The notes under the pieces are model-generated. The model had not been told where the DNA came from. It saw only the letters and a program-made list of their open reading frames with translations, and did no database searches. Shown here one piece after another: positions 36,226 through 47,985 of a DNA stretch of 64,000 nucleotides. A program made the translations under genes and the position numbers. The stretch covers positions 2,005,701 to 2,069,700 of the forward strand of contig NW_026947514.1 in NCBI RefSeq assembly GCF_034190915.1. The letters are read 5' to 3'. The first letter of the stretch is position 1. Every line of letters starts with the position of its first letter. Origin of the DNA: Cavia porcellus (taxonomy: Eukaryota > Chordata > Mammalia > Rodentia > Caviidae).

Positions 36226-37045
36226 TAGCGCCTCTTGGAGTTCTTGAGATGTTGCAGATTGGATGGGATGAATTCCCTGGCTGCCAGTGTGTCTGGATCT
36301 TCTCTCCAGCATCTGTAAAGAGCTAGGCACTGTATTCTTGCTTGGCAATTTTGTTGCTGTTATTATTGAGCACTTTGAGTATTTTATCATGTTTTACTGA
36401 ACTCCAAGGTTTCTGCTGAGAAGTCCACCAACAGTCATAGGAAAGTTCTCTTGGACTTGAGTTGAGGGTTTTTGCTGCTTTCAAATCCTCTCTTTAGTCT
36501 TACTAAGCTGCCCAGTCTGTCTTGAAATTGTGGTTCTCCTACCTCAGTCTTCTGAGCAGCTGGGATTAGTGGGGTGTCCACTGTGCCTGCCCTTTCTGAC
36601 CTTGATCCTTTAATTAGAATGAGTTGGTTTGTTCTCCTGTGTTCCTGAGCAGTTACCCTTCTTCCTGTTTTCCCTTTTCTGCTCTGGCTGAGTGATTTCA
36701 AATGGTCAGTCTTTCAGGCCGTAGATTTCTTTCCTTTTGCTTGATCTCATCGGCTACGGACTCTCTCTGCTGCAGTCTTTAACTCTTTCGTTGTAGTTTT
36801 CACAGCCAGAATTTGTTTAGTTTTATTTTTTTCCATCTCCTGGTTTAATCTCTTTTGTTCAGGTATTGTTTTTTTGATTCTTTTGGATTGTGTGTTTTCT
36901 CACTAACCACTGAGCTTCTGAGAAACAATTATTTGGGGGTTTTTGTGAGATATGGCATAGATCTCCATTTCTGTGGGGTGAATTACTGGAATATTTTTGT
37001 TTTCCTTTGGTGGGTGCACAGGTTCCTTGATTTCTGTTTGTTGAA
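36226..37045 (-). mobile_element. Old L1/HAL1-like fragment, minus strand
   Basis: T-rich antisense words typical of the 5'/ORF1 region of old L1 or HAL1: aaggtttctgctgagaagtc, tgctgctttcaaatcctctc, cagccagaatttgtttagtt, tttgattcttttggattgtg. It is interrupted by a B1 at about 36480-36600. No intact frame. Confidence 0.55.
36485..36600 (-). repeat. B1 SINE, diverged
   Basis: cttactaagctgcccagtct, ttctcctacctcagtcttct and gagcagctgggattagtggg, within the old L1-like DNA. Confidence 0.65.
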
Positions 37046-37047
37046 AT

Positions 37048-37147
37048 CTTTTTTTTTTTTTTTTTGAAACATGATCTCACTGGTCAGGAGATATCCCAGG
37101 CTGGCTTTGAACTCTCAGCAACTCTCCTGCCTCAGCCTCCCGAGTGA
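37048..37147 (-). repeat. B1 SINE
   Basis: T-run 37050-37066, gaaacatgatctcactggtc, aggctggctttgaactctca, tcctgcctcagcctcccgag. Confidence 0.8.
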
Positions 37148-37274
37148 AGGCTTATGTTTCTGTCTGTGCTGATCAGCTTTCCCGGGCAGTCTAGCCAGAG
37201 CTTCTGAGGCTTCCTGAGCTCTTCTCAACTGCTGCCCCAGCACCCTGCATGCACCCAGGCTCGTGTGATATTAG

Positions 37275-37435
37275 GAGCCAGGTGTGGGGATACACACCTG
37301 GAACTCTAGCATTCTGGGAGGCCGAGATCAACCTGGACAATTTAGCAACTGAGATCCAATTTCAAAATAAAAACAAATAAAAAGGGCTGTGGATGCAGCA
37401 CACTGCAAAAGTCCCATTTGGGTTCACTCTACACA
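37275..37435 (+). repeat. B1-ID dimeric SINE
   Basis: gagccaggtgtggggataca, gcattctgggaggccgagat, an A-rich linker (aaaataaaaacaaataaaaa), then ggctgtggatgcagcacact. Confidence 0.7.
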
Positions 37436-38152
37436 ACTGGAAGAGAAGGAAAAAACAGAACCAAAATCAAAGCAGCGTGGTGGGGTGGGTGCTGCTTGGG
37501 GGCTGCCGGTCTCAGCAGATGTAGCCACCCAGGGCTCTGCTTTTGGGGCCAGTGGTCTGGGCTTGTCTTCTCTCCCTCTGCCCACAGCTAGAAGGGTGCT
37601 GACAGCCTGTAGCATCTGGGCCTGATGTCACACACGCAGCTTGGCCTCACAGCCTGGCAAGGATGCAGACCTGCTCAGGCCACAGAGAGGCTCACATGTA
37701 GGGAGCTGGTCTGGAGTGAGGATCCCCAGAGCTCATGGGGAGGAACCCGGGCCCACGACACAGCTGCCTGTGGTTGCACTCGGCTGCCGTGAGCCCTGGC
37801 TCTTGTCTGCTCCCAGTGTCCACCAGCATATCCACCCCACGGGCGCTGCAGTATCTAGTCGGCCAGGAAGCGGCAGGCCATGTGGGGTCACTGCATGCCC
37901 AGTGCTCCCAAGGGACCTCAGGCCAGGGGCTCATGCTTGGCAGCAGGAACTGTGGGGCTGGAAGAGGCGCACCTTGAGACCACTATGCCAAGAGACAAGA
38001 GTGGACACAGCTTCAAAGGTGCAGGAGAAACCCAAAGTATAAATATTTTAAAAGTAAACATTGATAATAGAAAAACAGGGAACCAGATCTTTTACAGATA
38101 GGGACCCAGAGACGAGGAAAGGCAGGAAGGAGAGGTGAGGGACATGAAAAAT
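37436..38152. other. Intergenic DNA, nothing recognised
   Basis: Unique-looking GC-rich DNA. Confidence 0.35.
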
Positions 38153-38256
38153 GACAGTTGGGTGTGGTGGTGCACGCCTGTGATTGCAGCACTCGGGAGG
38201 CTGAGGCAGGAAGATCGGTGCAGTTTGAGGCCAGCCTGGGGTACACAGAGACCCTG

Positions 38257-38258
<2 letters not shown>
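38153..38258 (+). repeat. B1 SINE
   Basis: gttgggtgtggtggtgcacg, ttgcagcactcgggaggctg, gaggccagcctggggtacac, gagaccctgtca. Its 3' end runs straight into the TC/AC microsatellite. Confidence 0.9.
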
Positions 38259-38336
<78 letters not shown>

Positions 38337-38339
38337 ACA
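38259..38339. repeat. (TC)n(AC)n compound microsatellite
   Basis: About 26 TC units followed by 13 AC units, immediately 3' of the B1 where an A-tail would be expected. Confidence 0.95.
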
Positions 38340-38784
38340 GCATGAAGATTGCAATGTGCTAGCTCCCCATGAGGGATGTGATCGCCCCGGGGATGGAGGT
38401 GGGGGTTGGTGCAGTGTGGCAGCAGAACATTTACCCAGCCTGCAAGGGGCCTGGGTTTGCTCCCCAGGGAAACCAAAGCGAAACCCCAAACCAGAGCCAC
38501 GTGTTGTCCTTGCATTCTGCAATGGGTCCACTTCAAGTACTCTGCTACAAAGACGGCTGGGCCTTTCCATGGCCCCCAGAACCCAGCTGAGGCTCCCTCT
38601 CATGGGGTGGTCAAAATCAGGCTGCACATTTGTGGGGCAGGGCACGGATGGGAAAGACCTGCACTTCGTTTTCAGTCTCGCTGTGAATCTTGCAGCAGAT
38701 GTAAAACCAGAAAGTCTAAAACTGAGGTATTTTATTGAATGCCACTAGTTTCTTAAAGTTTATTAAAATGACATTACTATAGTT

Positions 38785-38905
38785 CAATTTTTATTTGGTT
38801 TGAGACAAGATCTTGTTATGTAGCCCAGGTTGGCTTCAAACTCTGCAATCCTCCTGCCTCAGCCTCCTGTATGCTGAGATTCAGGTGTGAACCGCCACAC
38901 TCTGC
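38785..38905 (-). repeat. B1 SINE
   Basis: tttggtttgagacaagatct, tgtagcccaggttggcttca, cctcctgcctcagcctcctg. Confidence 0.8.
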
Positions 38906-39017
38906 TCCATATCTCCCTCCATTGTGGCGATGTCAGGGCACAAGAATACCTTCCTTGGAGAAACGCCTCATCTGGAGGCGTACTGTGCTGCTCTGGTAGA
39001 CGCCTGAGATTGGAAAC

Positions 39018-39172
39018 TTTTTTTGGTCTTTTTGAGATAGTGTCTCGCTATGCAGTTCAGGCTGCCCTTCAGCTCACTTTGTAACCTAGGCTGGTCTCAA
39101 ATTCACCAAGATCCTCCTGCCTCAGCCCCCCGAGTGCTGGAATTACAGGCCTGCACTGCCATGCCCGACATG
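39018..39172 (-). repeat. B1 SINE
   Basis: tttttttggtctttttgaga, aacctaggctggtctcaaat, gagtgctggaattacaggcc. Confidence 0.85.
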
Positions 39173-40095
39173 AGACTGGAAATTCCCAACAGAAACACTG
39201 CTCTCACAGTCCGGAGCTGAGAAGGCTGAGAGCAGACACTGGCATCTGGTGCATGACCCATCTGTCCTGACACCGGGCCATCAGCAGAGGCTCAGTCCCC
39301 AGCGCCTCCACTTCAGCTGTGTTCACAACTGGGCCTCTGGAACTTCTCACCCTAGCTCTAAACCCAGGCTCCTCAGGTGCCCTCCTGGGTCCCGTCAGTT
39401 TGGTGGCATCATTCACCCAGTTCACAGAACTTCCCTTGTGCTCTACCGGGTACAGGGGACAGCCCGACAAGGAGCCGCACGAGGTGGGCCGAGGACAGTG
39501 TGGGCGTGGGGGCCTCCGTCCGTGAAGTCAGGGTGCACAGCCTGGCGCAGGTCAAGGTTCTGCCCACCATCCTGGAGATGGGAAGCGTGGTGCCTCTGGG
39601 CTTACGTGCTGGACTAAGGTGAGCATCCCCTTGCCCAGTGACTGGCAGAGAGAGGAAGGTGTGGAAGACAACTCCAGTGACTCCCTTTGAACCCAAAACG
39701 ATTGCTGTGACTTTGACTACTTGGAGACTCATTTCCTTATATTGATATGTGAAAGGCTGGCTAGGATATTTCATGTAATCTCTATAGCTCACAGACAGTC
39801 CTGTTTCCTCATATGACAGACAGTCCTGTGTACAGGACTGAGCATGCAAGATGTTAGAGCAAAAGCTCTGGGAATGTCGACTGGGTACTTTGAGCCTCAA
39901 GCTAAGAGGCTATGACTCCCCAGGGCACACGAGTTTGCATATCAGAAATCAAAGCAATTGTCCCCCAGAACAATTCCACTGCTACCTTAATTGGGTTATG
40001 TACATTGACCCTTCTGTATATCTTTATCTCTGTAATTTACAGAGATGTCCTTCTCTCACCTGCCCAGCCAGCTCGTTACTCACCTAATTCCCCGC
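39173..40095. other. Intergenic DNA
   Basis: No gene or clear transposon. 39890-40090 may be older LTR-flanking sequence but I could not assign it. Confidence 0.3.
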
Positions 40096-40433
40096 TGCCA
40101 TGGTTTATGTCTGTGGCCCCCAGGCCTCATGAGTTTGCACGTGCATTTGTGATGGTTCATTGTCTAGTGCTTGGATTGATGGTGTCAGTGCTCCACCCAC
40201 ATAGGGGTGGAGCCAGGGTGTGATGTAATGGCAGGAAGAAGGTGTGTCTTGCTCTTTGCTGGTTCCTGCTTGCTGTTTGCAGCCACCATAAACTGCGGCC
40301 CCACCTGCCACCCTGCCTTGGAGCCAACTGAGTATGGACCTAACCTCCAAAAACTGTAAGAAATAAACCTTTCCTTTCCCAACTTGGGCTTCAGGTATTT
40401 TGTCTCAGCAACAAGTAAAAAGTAACTAAGACA
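40096..40433 (+). mobile_element. MaLR-type LTR
   Basis: Begins tgccatggtttatgtctgtg and ends agtaactaagaca. It has ggagccagggtgtgatgtaa, ctgccttggagccaactgag, AATAAA at 40362-40367 and the characteristic end gtattttgtctcagcaacaa. The layout and end motif fit ERVL-MaLR LTRs of rodents. Confidence 0.7.
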
Positions 40434-41560
40434 CCTGCCATCCTCACTGTCACTCATCCCTGAGCCACCTGTCTTCATAAGAGAATAAATGCCGAGAAAG
40501 GCCTAGGACCAAGGCCTTTGTCCGCATGTCCCCATGGGGATTGGACTTAGGACCCCATGGCCCTTAACCTGGAACATGTCTTGGTGTCTTTACTCTCGCC
40601 ATGGATTGCATTGGAGGTAGCAGATTGGAATTAACTTGCTGGGATTCCAGTAATGTCTCAATGGGATTACAAATATAGCCTTTTGGATTGTGAGGAAAAC
40701 TAGGAAGAGAATTACAATACTTGGATAACTGAACTTGATATTGGGGTTTACAATAATAGGAAGGGTCCTGAGGACCAGGAAGGGACAAGGACCAAGATGT
40801 GACGTGTGTGCGCCAACATGACCGCAGACTCATCAGGACCACAACCTCCCAAATGAGGATGGGTGGTGGAAGAACAAGCCACCCACACTGAGCGGAAGCC
40901 CCCAGCTGCAGTGGAAGCCCCCAGCAGCTTCCTGAGGACCCCCTTGTCTTTGTTAGAGTCAGGCTCTCTTGCTGGGCCCCGGCTGGTCTCCTGCTCTGTC
41001 TTTAACATTTTTCTTTGTACCCATGTCTGCTATGGAGCGAGGACAGGTTTCTTGTGGGGAGACCATAGCAATGTGGCTCCGAGCAGAATTTAAAATGAGC
41101 CAGTCAGCTGTGTTTACCTGTAAGTCTGTCCCAGGCTGAGGCTCCATCTAGAGATGGCAGTGGATTCATAGTAAGTGAACCTCTATGAATCCCTGGTCCT
41201 GGCTCAGGCCTATAGTGGCCTGTGAGGGCAAGATAAGGCCACAGCTGCGGACACCTGTCTCCAACCCCCGTTAACTTGATTGAGACTGCAGCTTCCAGGG
41301 TCTCACTCCTGCTGTCCCACTCCTGCCATAAATGTCATCATGGAGATAAGACAGTTCTCCTAAATTGGCATGATTTACTACTTGGGGAAGTCTTTGGAGT
41401 GACTCCTGAGGTCCTGTTCAGTTCCCAGGCTTCCCTCAGTAATCTTGGCTTGGAAACCTAATAAACACAGGCGGCTCAGAGCAGCTCTTTGTCTCAGCGC
41501 CCTGAGTGTCAAACTCCGCAGAGGGCTTTGATCCTCCTGGAGCCCTAAAAATCACACCAC
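40434..41560 (+). mobile_element. Possible old LTR-retroelement remnant
   Basis: A polyadenylation signal at 41460-41465 (ctaataaacacaggcggctc) followed by a short ctttgtctcagcgccctgag segment resembles an LTR R/U5. Upstream sequence has no protein similarity I can recognise. Weak call; boundaries unknown. Confidence 0.3.
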
Positions 41561-44171
41561 TTGTCTCACTTATTTAAGTCTCCATCACACACTGGAGATC
41601 CTAACAATGCCCCTCCGGCTGGGCCAGGCGGTGCCACCCGGTCCGAGGGGCATTTCCTGTGCCACTAGGTGGGGACAGTGGCAGTGCTGGGGGATGGGAC
41701 TTGCCCCACATCTATATGCTGGTTCCCCGCAGCCTGGCAGCAGTGGCCTCAACCACAGACATTTCAATAAATAAGCAAAGGACCCTGAAAAGCCTGGCTC
41801 TCAGCTTTGGATCCCCTGGACGCCCAGGAACTCATCAGCAGCCACAGATCCCACTCCCTGGGAGCGAATCGGCAGCCAGAGGGGCCGAGGCCGGCAGATA
41901 CTGATTTTCCTCCTCAGTGCACCCAATCTCTGCTTCCCTTCCACAGGCGTTTATGCGCCTCCTGTTAGTCCCAGCTCTGGGACCTTGGGAGGATCACAGT
42001 TGCCACCTCCAGGAACCCACGGTCCAGCGGACTGACAAGCTTATGTAACAGCACAGTACAACATCTGAGGTCGCTGCAGGGTGGGAACTGGGGGGTCGGC
42101 ACGAGCTGCCGTGTAGAAGGAAACAGACCTTCCGAAGTGCACAGGTTGCAGACTTGGGCTTTGCCCTGGTGTCCCAAAACCACTCAGAGCCTTCTGTACC
42201 CACCCTAGACCAGCATACCTGTGATCCTTACAGTCTCAGGGGAACGAGGTAGCCACAGCCACTGCCTGCTACCAGTGCCACATGGGAAGGTGAGGTACAG
42301 AACAGGGCCCAAGGATTGCAGTTCACACAGAGGGAGGAGCACAACCTGTGCCATGCATACACCTGCCAACAGGTCCCAGGGCTGCTGAGGTCAGAGGACA
42401 GGATGGGAAGTTCCCTCCCCTGCAGGCCGCGGCCGGGGTCAGCGGTTACTTGGCCAGAGCCAGCCTCCCTGAGATCACCATGTACAGACCTTGGGATACA
42501 AGTGGCTGGAGCCTGGGAGGTATGCATTCTGCAAAAGGTAGGGAAAGGCTGAGTCAGGGAGGTGCCAAGCAAAAAGAGCACAGGTGCGTGGTGCTAAGTT
42601 CTAGTCAGATGACCAGGCACCAAGGAGAGGACTCAGTGCAGAGGGTGAGGTCTCTGTCTCAGACCTGTCACTCTGCGGGCACAGGGGTGAGGGCCCCACT
42701 GAAGCTCAGACCTCAAAAGGTACTCCAGGTGACAGCTCTTCCCTGTGTGCCACTGGTGCCTCGGTAGGTAGGGTGAAGGGCCAGGAAGGGAGCGGGGAGG
42801 GAGCAGCTCTCTCTGCTCCCCAGACCCTGAGCAATGCACCCAACCACCAGCCCAGGGCCACTCAGAGCGGGAATCTGCTACAATGTGAGTTCAGTGGTCC
42901 CTGCAGAGCAGCTGACAATCCAGCCCTGTGAGCCACTGCTGGGCCTTGATGGGGGCACCAGGAGCACCCCACGTGGAACAGGGAGCACAGGGCCCTGGCT
43001 GCAGCAGGCGAGTTCAGGACAACAGCAGCTGCCTTTCCTGGTACCTGCCGAGCACAAATCCCTCCAACACCTCCTCGACGCCAGATCCACCAGTGCCGGG
43101 GAGAAGCTGCTCACACGTGAGGTCCTGGCAGGGCCTGACCTGCGGGCCCATATCTCCCTTTTGAAAGTGACCCCTAAAATCAGAAATGGGGGCAGGAAGA
43201 GTACGACAGGGGAGGAAAGCGCACACGGGTGCACTGTGCGTTGGGTACCACTGTGGGCCACTGGGCTGGCTCCTGGGGACACCAGTCAAGAGCCCCTCCC
43301 TGCCAGGACGCACAGTCTCCCATGCCAGCCAGGAGCAGGACACCTCACAGACATGGGGTACAGTGCTTCTGTGCCACATCGGGGACAAGTCGGTCTGGAG
43401 TCTCCACGTACCGTATCTCAGACTCAGGAGGTGTCCCTGTACCCCTCCTGCCCGAGCCCACACATATGCTGGTGCACAACAGGGTCTGAAGGGCTTTCCT
43501 TCTGCACTTCGCACCCCTCCTGCCCCGCTGCTGCCACAGCCCCAGAGTCTCCAGCCACGCAGCCAGAGCCCGCCCCTCCCCACTCTACGCCAGCAGAGCC
43601 TGCCCCCGACCCAGGCCAGACAGGGGTAGGGCAAAGCCTTCTGCCCCAAGGGCCAGGCCATCTGCTTCTGTGCCATTTTCCAGGACAGAGTCACACACCC
43701 TGTGCGGGTGGGGTCATGGGGTGAGTGCCAGAGAGACTGGGGGACCCAGCCTGGCCTGAGCACAGGCTCTGCGCGACCCTAGCGCGGTGCCAGGCCTCCA
43801 CACTGGCCTCACTCCGTGTCTCTGCCACCTGGGAGCTGGAGGGCTTGAGACCCACCCGCCCAGTCAGCCCGTGAGGACAGCACAGAGCCCAGAAGTGCGC
43901 TCCTCCTCAGAAGGGCTGGTCCCAGTGGGCTTGGCCACCCTTCACAGCCAGAGGCAGTCTGGGCCTCAGGTGCGGCCGGGTGCAGCAGATGAGAAGGGAC
44001 CCCTCGCTGCCAGCCCGCGCTCTATGGATTTGTGCACACTGAACGGCTGCCAAGGAGCTGCCTGGCTATGTGTCCAGGTCCCCCCAACCAAGGAGCCCAC
44101 ACCTGGAAGCCCATGGCCCACTCACAAAGGAGGGAAGACCACCTCGCGCTGCCGAGGCACTGGGGTTGCAG
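41561..44171. other. Intergenic DNA downstream of RCOR1
   Basis: GC-rich, without recognised SINE or L1. It contains overlapping chance frames of 296 codons (plus, 42834-43724) and 249 codons (minus, 43014-43763) with Pro/Ser/Gly-rich composition and no visible splice structure or family similarity. Confidence 0.45.
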
Positions 44172-44190
44172 AAAATGGTTTGCTTCTTAT

Positions 44191-44222
44191 TTTATTACAT
44201 CAATGGCTTGAAAATTTTTATT
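44191..44222 (-). terminator. Twin polyadenylation signals of RCOR1
   Basis: Two AATAAA hexamers occur in the sense (minus) strand at 44222-44217 and 44196-44191, about 3.7 kb after the stop. The sequence just beyond turns from AT-rich to GC-rich, which suits a transcript end near 44170-44180. Confidence 0.6.
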
Positions 44223-46720
44223 TAATTTCAGCAAATATTGGAAATAGAAAAATGAATTCTGCAGAATTCCACAAATAAATTCTTCCAATTTCCACTAACA
44301 AATGTTATCATTCAATGGCTAAGCAGTTATAATGCTATGAACATTCACAACAATGAATGTGCTGAAATAGAAAACAGGCAGAGAGACGTGAAAATATTAC
44401 TTACAACAGCATTATTACAACGTATTTCTTTAAAATTTCGACATGGATTTTTTCACTTCAAAAGATATACAGCATTTCCATTATATCTGCAAACTTAACC
44501 TTATACATCTTTTAAAATCTTGAAAAATTTTTAAGCAATCTAAAAAGCACTTAGCAAAGTTGGAAGTCTACATACGGAATACTCCACTCCAGCATCGATT
44601 TCCATGGAGGAGGAGGGGCTGTAAACACTTACTATCTTACAACATGCATAGCCGATCCTGACCTTCCTTCTTCTGAATTGTGACGCTCCCGCTATTGTGC
44701 TTTACTACAGAGCCCTGGCGCGGGCAGCACCGCACGGTCGACTCCAGTCCTGACTGCCTGCAGTTCTTCGGAGGCGGCGGGGTGCTGGAAGCTGGAATCC
44801 TGGGCTCACTAGATCAGAGGCGGGCACAAAGAGAGGGCACAGGGCGAGACAGGAGAGGGAAGGGGAGGAGAAGGAGCAGAGGCGGAGAGGCTCTTGCTGG
44901 AGTCATACATCTTTCCTTTGCTCGCAGAAAAGCAGGGATCCAGTTAGTGTAATGCACTGTTTGGCTTCTTTTTTGGTGTGCAATTGTACCAATAGTACAT
45001 CTGATACTCAGAGAGACGCAAACAGGGTAGAGCTGGAACTTAAAGTGACAATCAGCACACTTAAGAGTGGTTGGGAGAGCTGAGAAATTTAACATCGACA
45101 GAAAAGAGCTGCTTCACGAGTCCACCACAGTAAGCTTCTGAAACTTTCTCATCTTTGTTTCTCACTAGAGGCCTGTGCCTGCAAACGTGTCCTACCGGTT
45201 AAACCTGGCAGAAACTGCTCGGAGGACTCGGGGTCCCCTGAGGGTGCGGACAGCACGGAGGGGTTGAGTACACTAACCTCGCTGCTGCGCCAGCATCTGC
45301 CCGCCTGAAGAGCCGCACTGGGGAGCTGGTCGCTGCGGCCGCCCAGCCAACACAACATTCAAGTAATGATGGATGAATGGATAAATGAAAACAATTCTCA
45401 CCTAACACTTTACAGGTCTACATAAAATTAAATAAAGCAAACTTTTAATGCATATCAATACAATTTATATCTTTTAGGATCTCTAAACTAAAAGTTAAAC
45501 TATTATTTGCGTCCATGATACTATATTTTGCACAATAACTTATACTTAGGAGAATTTTTTCCACAAAAATATATATAATTATGACATTCACATTGATAAT
45601 TTTAAGAACACAAAGCTTAAGTGACATTTCACCTGAAGCAGTTATCACATCCCAAACCCAGCCCACCGCGCACCAATTCTTGGTATGTTAGAGTTGTCAC
45701 ATAAATAAGACCAGAGGACTCATCACCTGGCTCTGGAAGCAAAGCGATTTCTTGCATTTATGTAACTGCCAAGACATGCAGAGAGCAGCGCCTGGAACAC
45801 AGCGCTACCGGACACTGGCCTACAGCATGGGCCACCAGCAGAACCCGGGCTTCAGTCGCCCTGCGCTGCAAGCTGACCAAGTGGCTGTGAAGCCAGGGCT
45901 CCTCATGTGACCCTTCAGGGCTGGAGGGTGCCCAGTGCCAGGGACAGAAGGGGGACAACGCACGACACAGTCTGGGGCCTGGTACATATCACCTGTAGAT
46001 GAGCATCGTTTCCAGGCTCTGCCTGAAGCTCTCATCTTGGGGAGACTGGCGAGTACAAAGAAAGAGAACCAGTGGCAGGGCAGGGCCAAGCAGGACAGAC
46101 AGCCTCCACGGCCGTCTCTGACTGCTGCCGCCACCGCAGGGCCAGGGCCACGAGTCCAGCCAGGAAGACAGCGGCTGCAGTGCGGGCCTCGGTGCCCACA
46201 GGCTGGCTCTGCCTGCACAGTCCCACCAGCCCCCAGTCACATGCAAGCTTGCGGGAAGTCAAGGAAACTTGCCTGGTGCTAGTGTCACCCTGCTATCTGC
46301 AGGGGCCTTGGGCGGTGACATGCTGAGCGGGACAAGGTGAGGGAAGTCCCTGTACTCCCCCGCTTTGGAATGACCTTTCCCAGATGTCTGAAACGAAATA
46401 TACAAATGCCAAAACCTAGGGTCCTGGCTGAACCTCTTTCTAAAGAGAAAATCAGCTGAGACAAACACACACACAAAAAGAAAAAAAAGAAAAAGAAAAA
46501 AAAGCAAGGTGCTTGGGAGTCAAAACACATCAAATTCTTAATTGCATATTTAAAATTCTTAAGAATTCTGTTTATGCCTTAAAGCATCTGCATTTTTTCT
46601 TTTTGGTATTAAAAGCAGGAAAAAAAACCTCAAATGATGCCAACAACCACCAAAGCTCCTCCCACATCTCCAGCATCTGTGTGGCTGGGCGAGAGAAAAG
46701 CCATGGGCGCAGCAGGCTCA

Positions 46721-46800
46721 GCACACTGATCAGAAAGCCCACTGGACCTGGCCGACCCCAGCGCACTGATCACAAAGCCCACGAGACCCGGCCGACCCCA
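46721..46800. repeat. 40 bp tandem duplication in RCOR1 3'UTR
   Basis: Two adjacent 40 bp copies (46721-46760, 46761-46800) share gcRcactgatcaSaaagccc and ctggccgacccca / cccggccgacccca, with a handful of differences. Confidence 0.8.
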
Positions 46801-47943
46801 GGCGTCACAGACCAATCTGCAGGCGGTTTCTTTTTGCTGCAGTCTCCCTAGACCAGCACGCCGCTCCCTGCTCTGTCCTGCATTCTACGAAGGGGATGAA
46901 AGGGATGGTGTCTGTATTTCACATCAGCACTAGAAGGACGCAAAGGGTCACGCGGAGTGACGCGCAGCAGACCAGGTGCACCACGGGGATGGAGCCTCAG
47001 AGGGTTGCTCCCACCCAGCCGCCGCCGCTCTCCTCAGCCCTGGGCGCCAAGCTCCTGTCTGCACAGCGGGAGCCGGCAGAGGCGCTCCCTGCCCACCTCG
47101 ATGTCGTCATCTTTGGCAAGCAATAAACTTTAAATAAGACACTTGGACAGAAAAGGGATCGAGAACATGGTTGCCAAAAGGAGAAGGCACCAATTCCGAA
47201 TGGGCAAGCACCAGGTACAGTGATATGGGCCAAATCTCTCGGACTTGGGTGGTGGTAGTGGTGGCGGGGATCAGGAGGAGGGGTGCAGCCACCCTGGGAC
47301 TGCAGGCTGAGGCTGAAGGCAGACAGCGTGGGGCCCAGCATTCCCTGTAAGCTACCGTGTCCGAGGACAGTTGCTGTGAACGAGCTTTTAAACACTTGGG
47401 AAAGGAGAAGGGGAGCGATGTAAGCCAACTAAATTCACAAACCATAATTCCACCCTGCACTTGGGAACTGAGTTGCATCAGGATGCTTGGCACAATAAGA
47501 TTAGGACTCAGTCTGCCAATGACTTCCAAAGGAGCATAGTAGTACTTAGGGGGCCGCCCCAGAAAGAATGAGAACCCGTTATTCTGCAAGTGACATCGCA
47601 GGCCATGCAGGTGCTGAGTCGGGCCTTCGGAGACCACCTGCCCTGAAGCTGCTGCTGGGAAGCTGCCATTGGTGGGTGCAGGGCTCCAAGAGGGGGCGGG
47701 TCCCAGAGTCGTGGGATGCAGGTGTGGGTTCCCCAGCACTGAGGCAGAGTGAGAGATGCGGTGCCGACACGGAGGAACGAGCGGAGAATTAAGGCAGATG
47801 GAGCACAGGACTGAAGTGTACGCCTTTTTGGTAATAGCTGCTTGTCCACAGAGATGGGATGCAGATGGCGAGGTGATGTCTCGTGATACCTGATATCCTG
47901 GGTAACCTGGAGTCCACACCAGAGTTCAAAGTGACCGACGTAC

Positions 47944-47985
47944 TCATGAGGCGGACGCGTATCTGACGTCAAGGACAGAGGCCGC
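47944..47985 (-). CDS. RCOR1: RCOR1 terminal coding exon (human-like exon 12) with stop codon
   Basis: The coding part is 42 bp after a strong polypyrimidine tract and acceptor ctcctcag. It encodes [13 protein letters not shown] followed by TGA at 47944-47946. The tail DVRYASAS is characteristic of RCOR1. The human tail as I remember it begins APVLDV, so this sequence seems to carry one extra residue at the exon junction. The exon continues into the long 3'UTR. Confidence 0.94.
   Translation of the reverse strand, partial: AASVLDVRYASAS

Larger units (their letters stand above)
44172..47943 (-). other. RCOR1: RCOR1 3' untranslated region
   Basis: The minus-strand sequence after the RCOR1 stop contains no recognisable SINE, L1 or LTR for about 3.7 kb, unlike everything around it, which is typical of a constrained long 3'UTR. 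It has AT-rich blocks (44190-44560, 45360-45640), a T-rich/GU tract in the sense strand (46462-46505) and a 40 bp tandem duplication (46721-46800). The end is set by the twin AATAAA signals at 44191-44222; the exact cleavage base is inferred. No other canonical AATAAA in the sense orientation was noticed between the stop and these signals, though an ATTAAA-type hexamer occurs near 45446-45451. Confidence 0.7.

Noticed and set aside
38259..38339. Possible CRISPR-like or satellite array
   Set aside because: Simple dinucleotide repeats without spacers in a mammalian genome.
40564..40842. Possible retroviral coding remnant on the minus strand
   Set aside because: 92 codons with no motif I recognise; the LTR assignment around it is itself weak.
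42834..43763. Overlapping 296-codon (plus) and 249-codon (minus) frames downstream of RCOR1
   Set aside because: GC-rich sequence with low-complexity Pro/Ser/Gly composition, no domain, no splice context, and equal openness on both strands.
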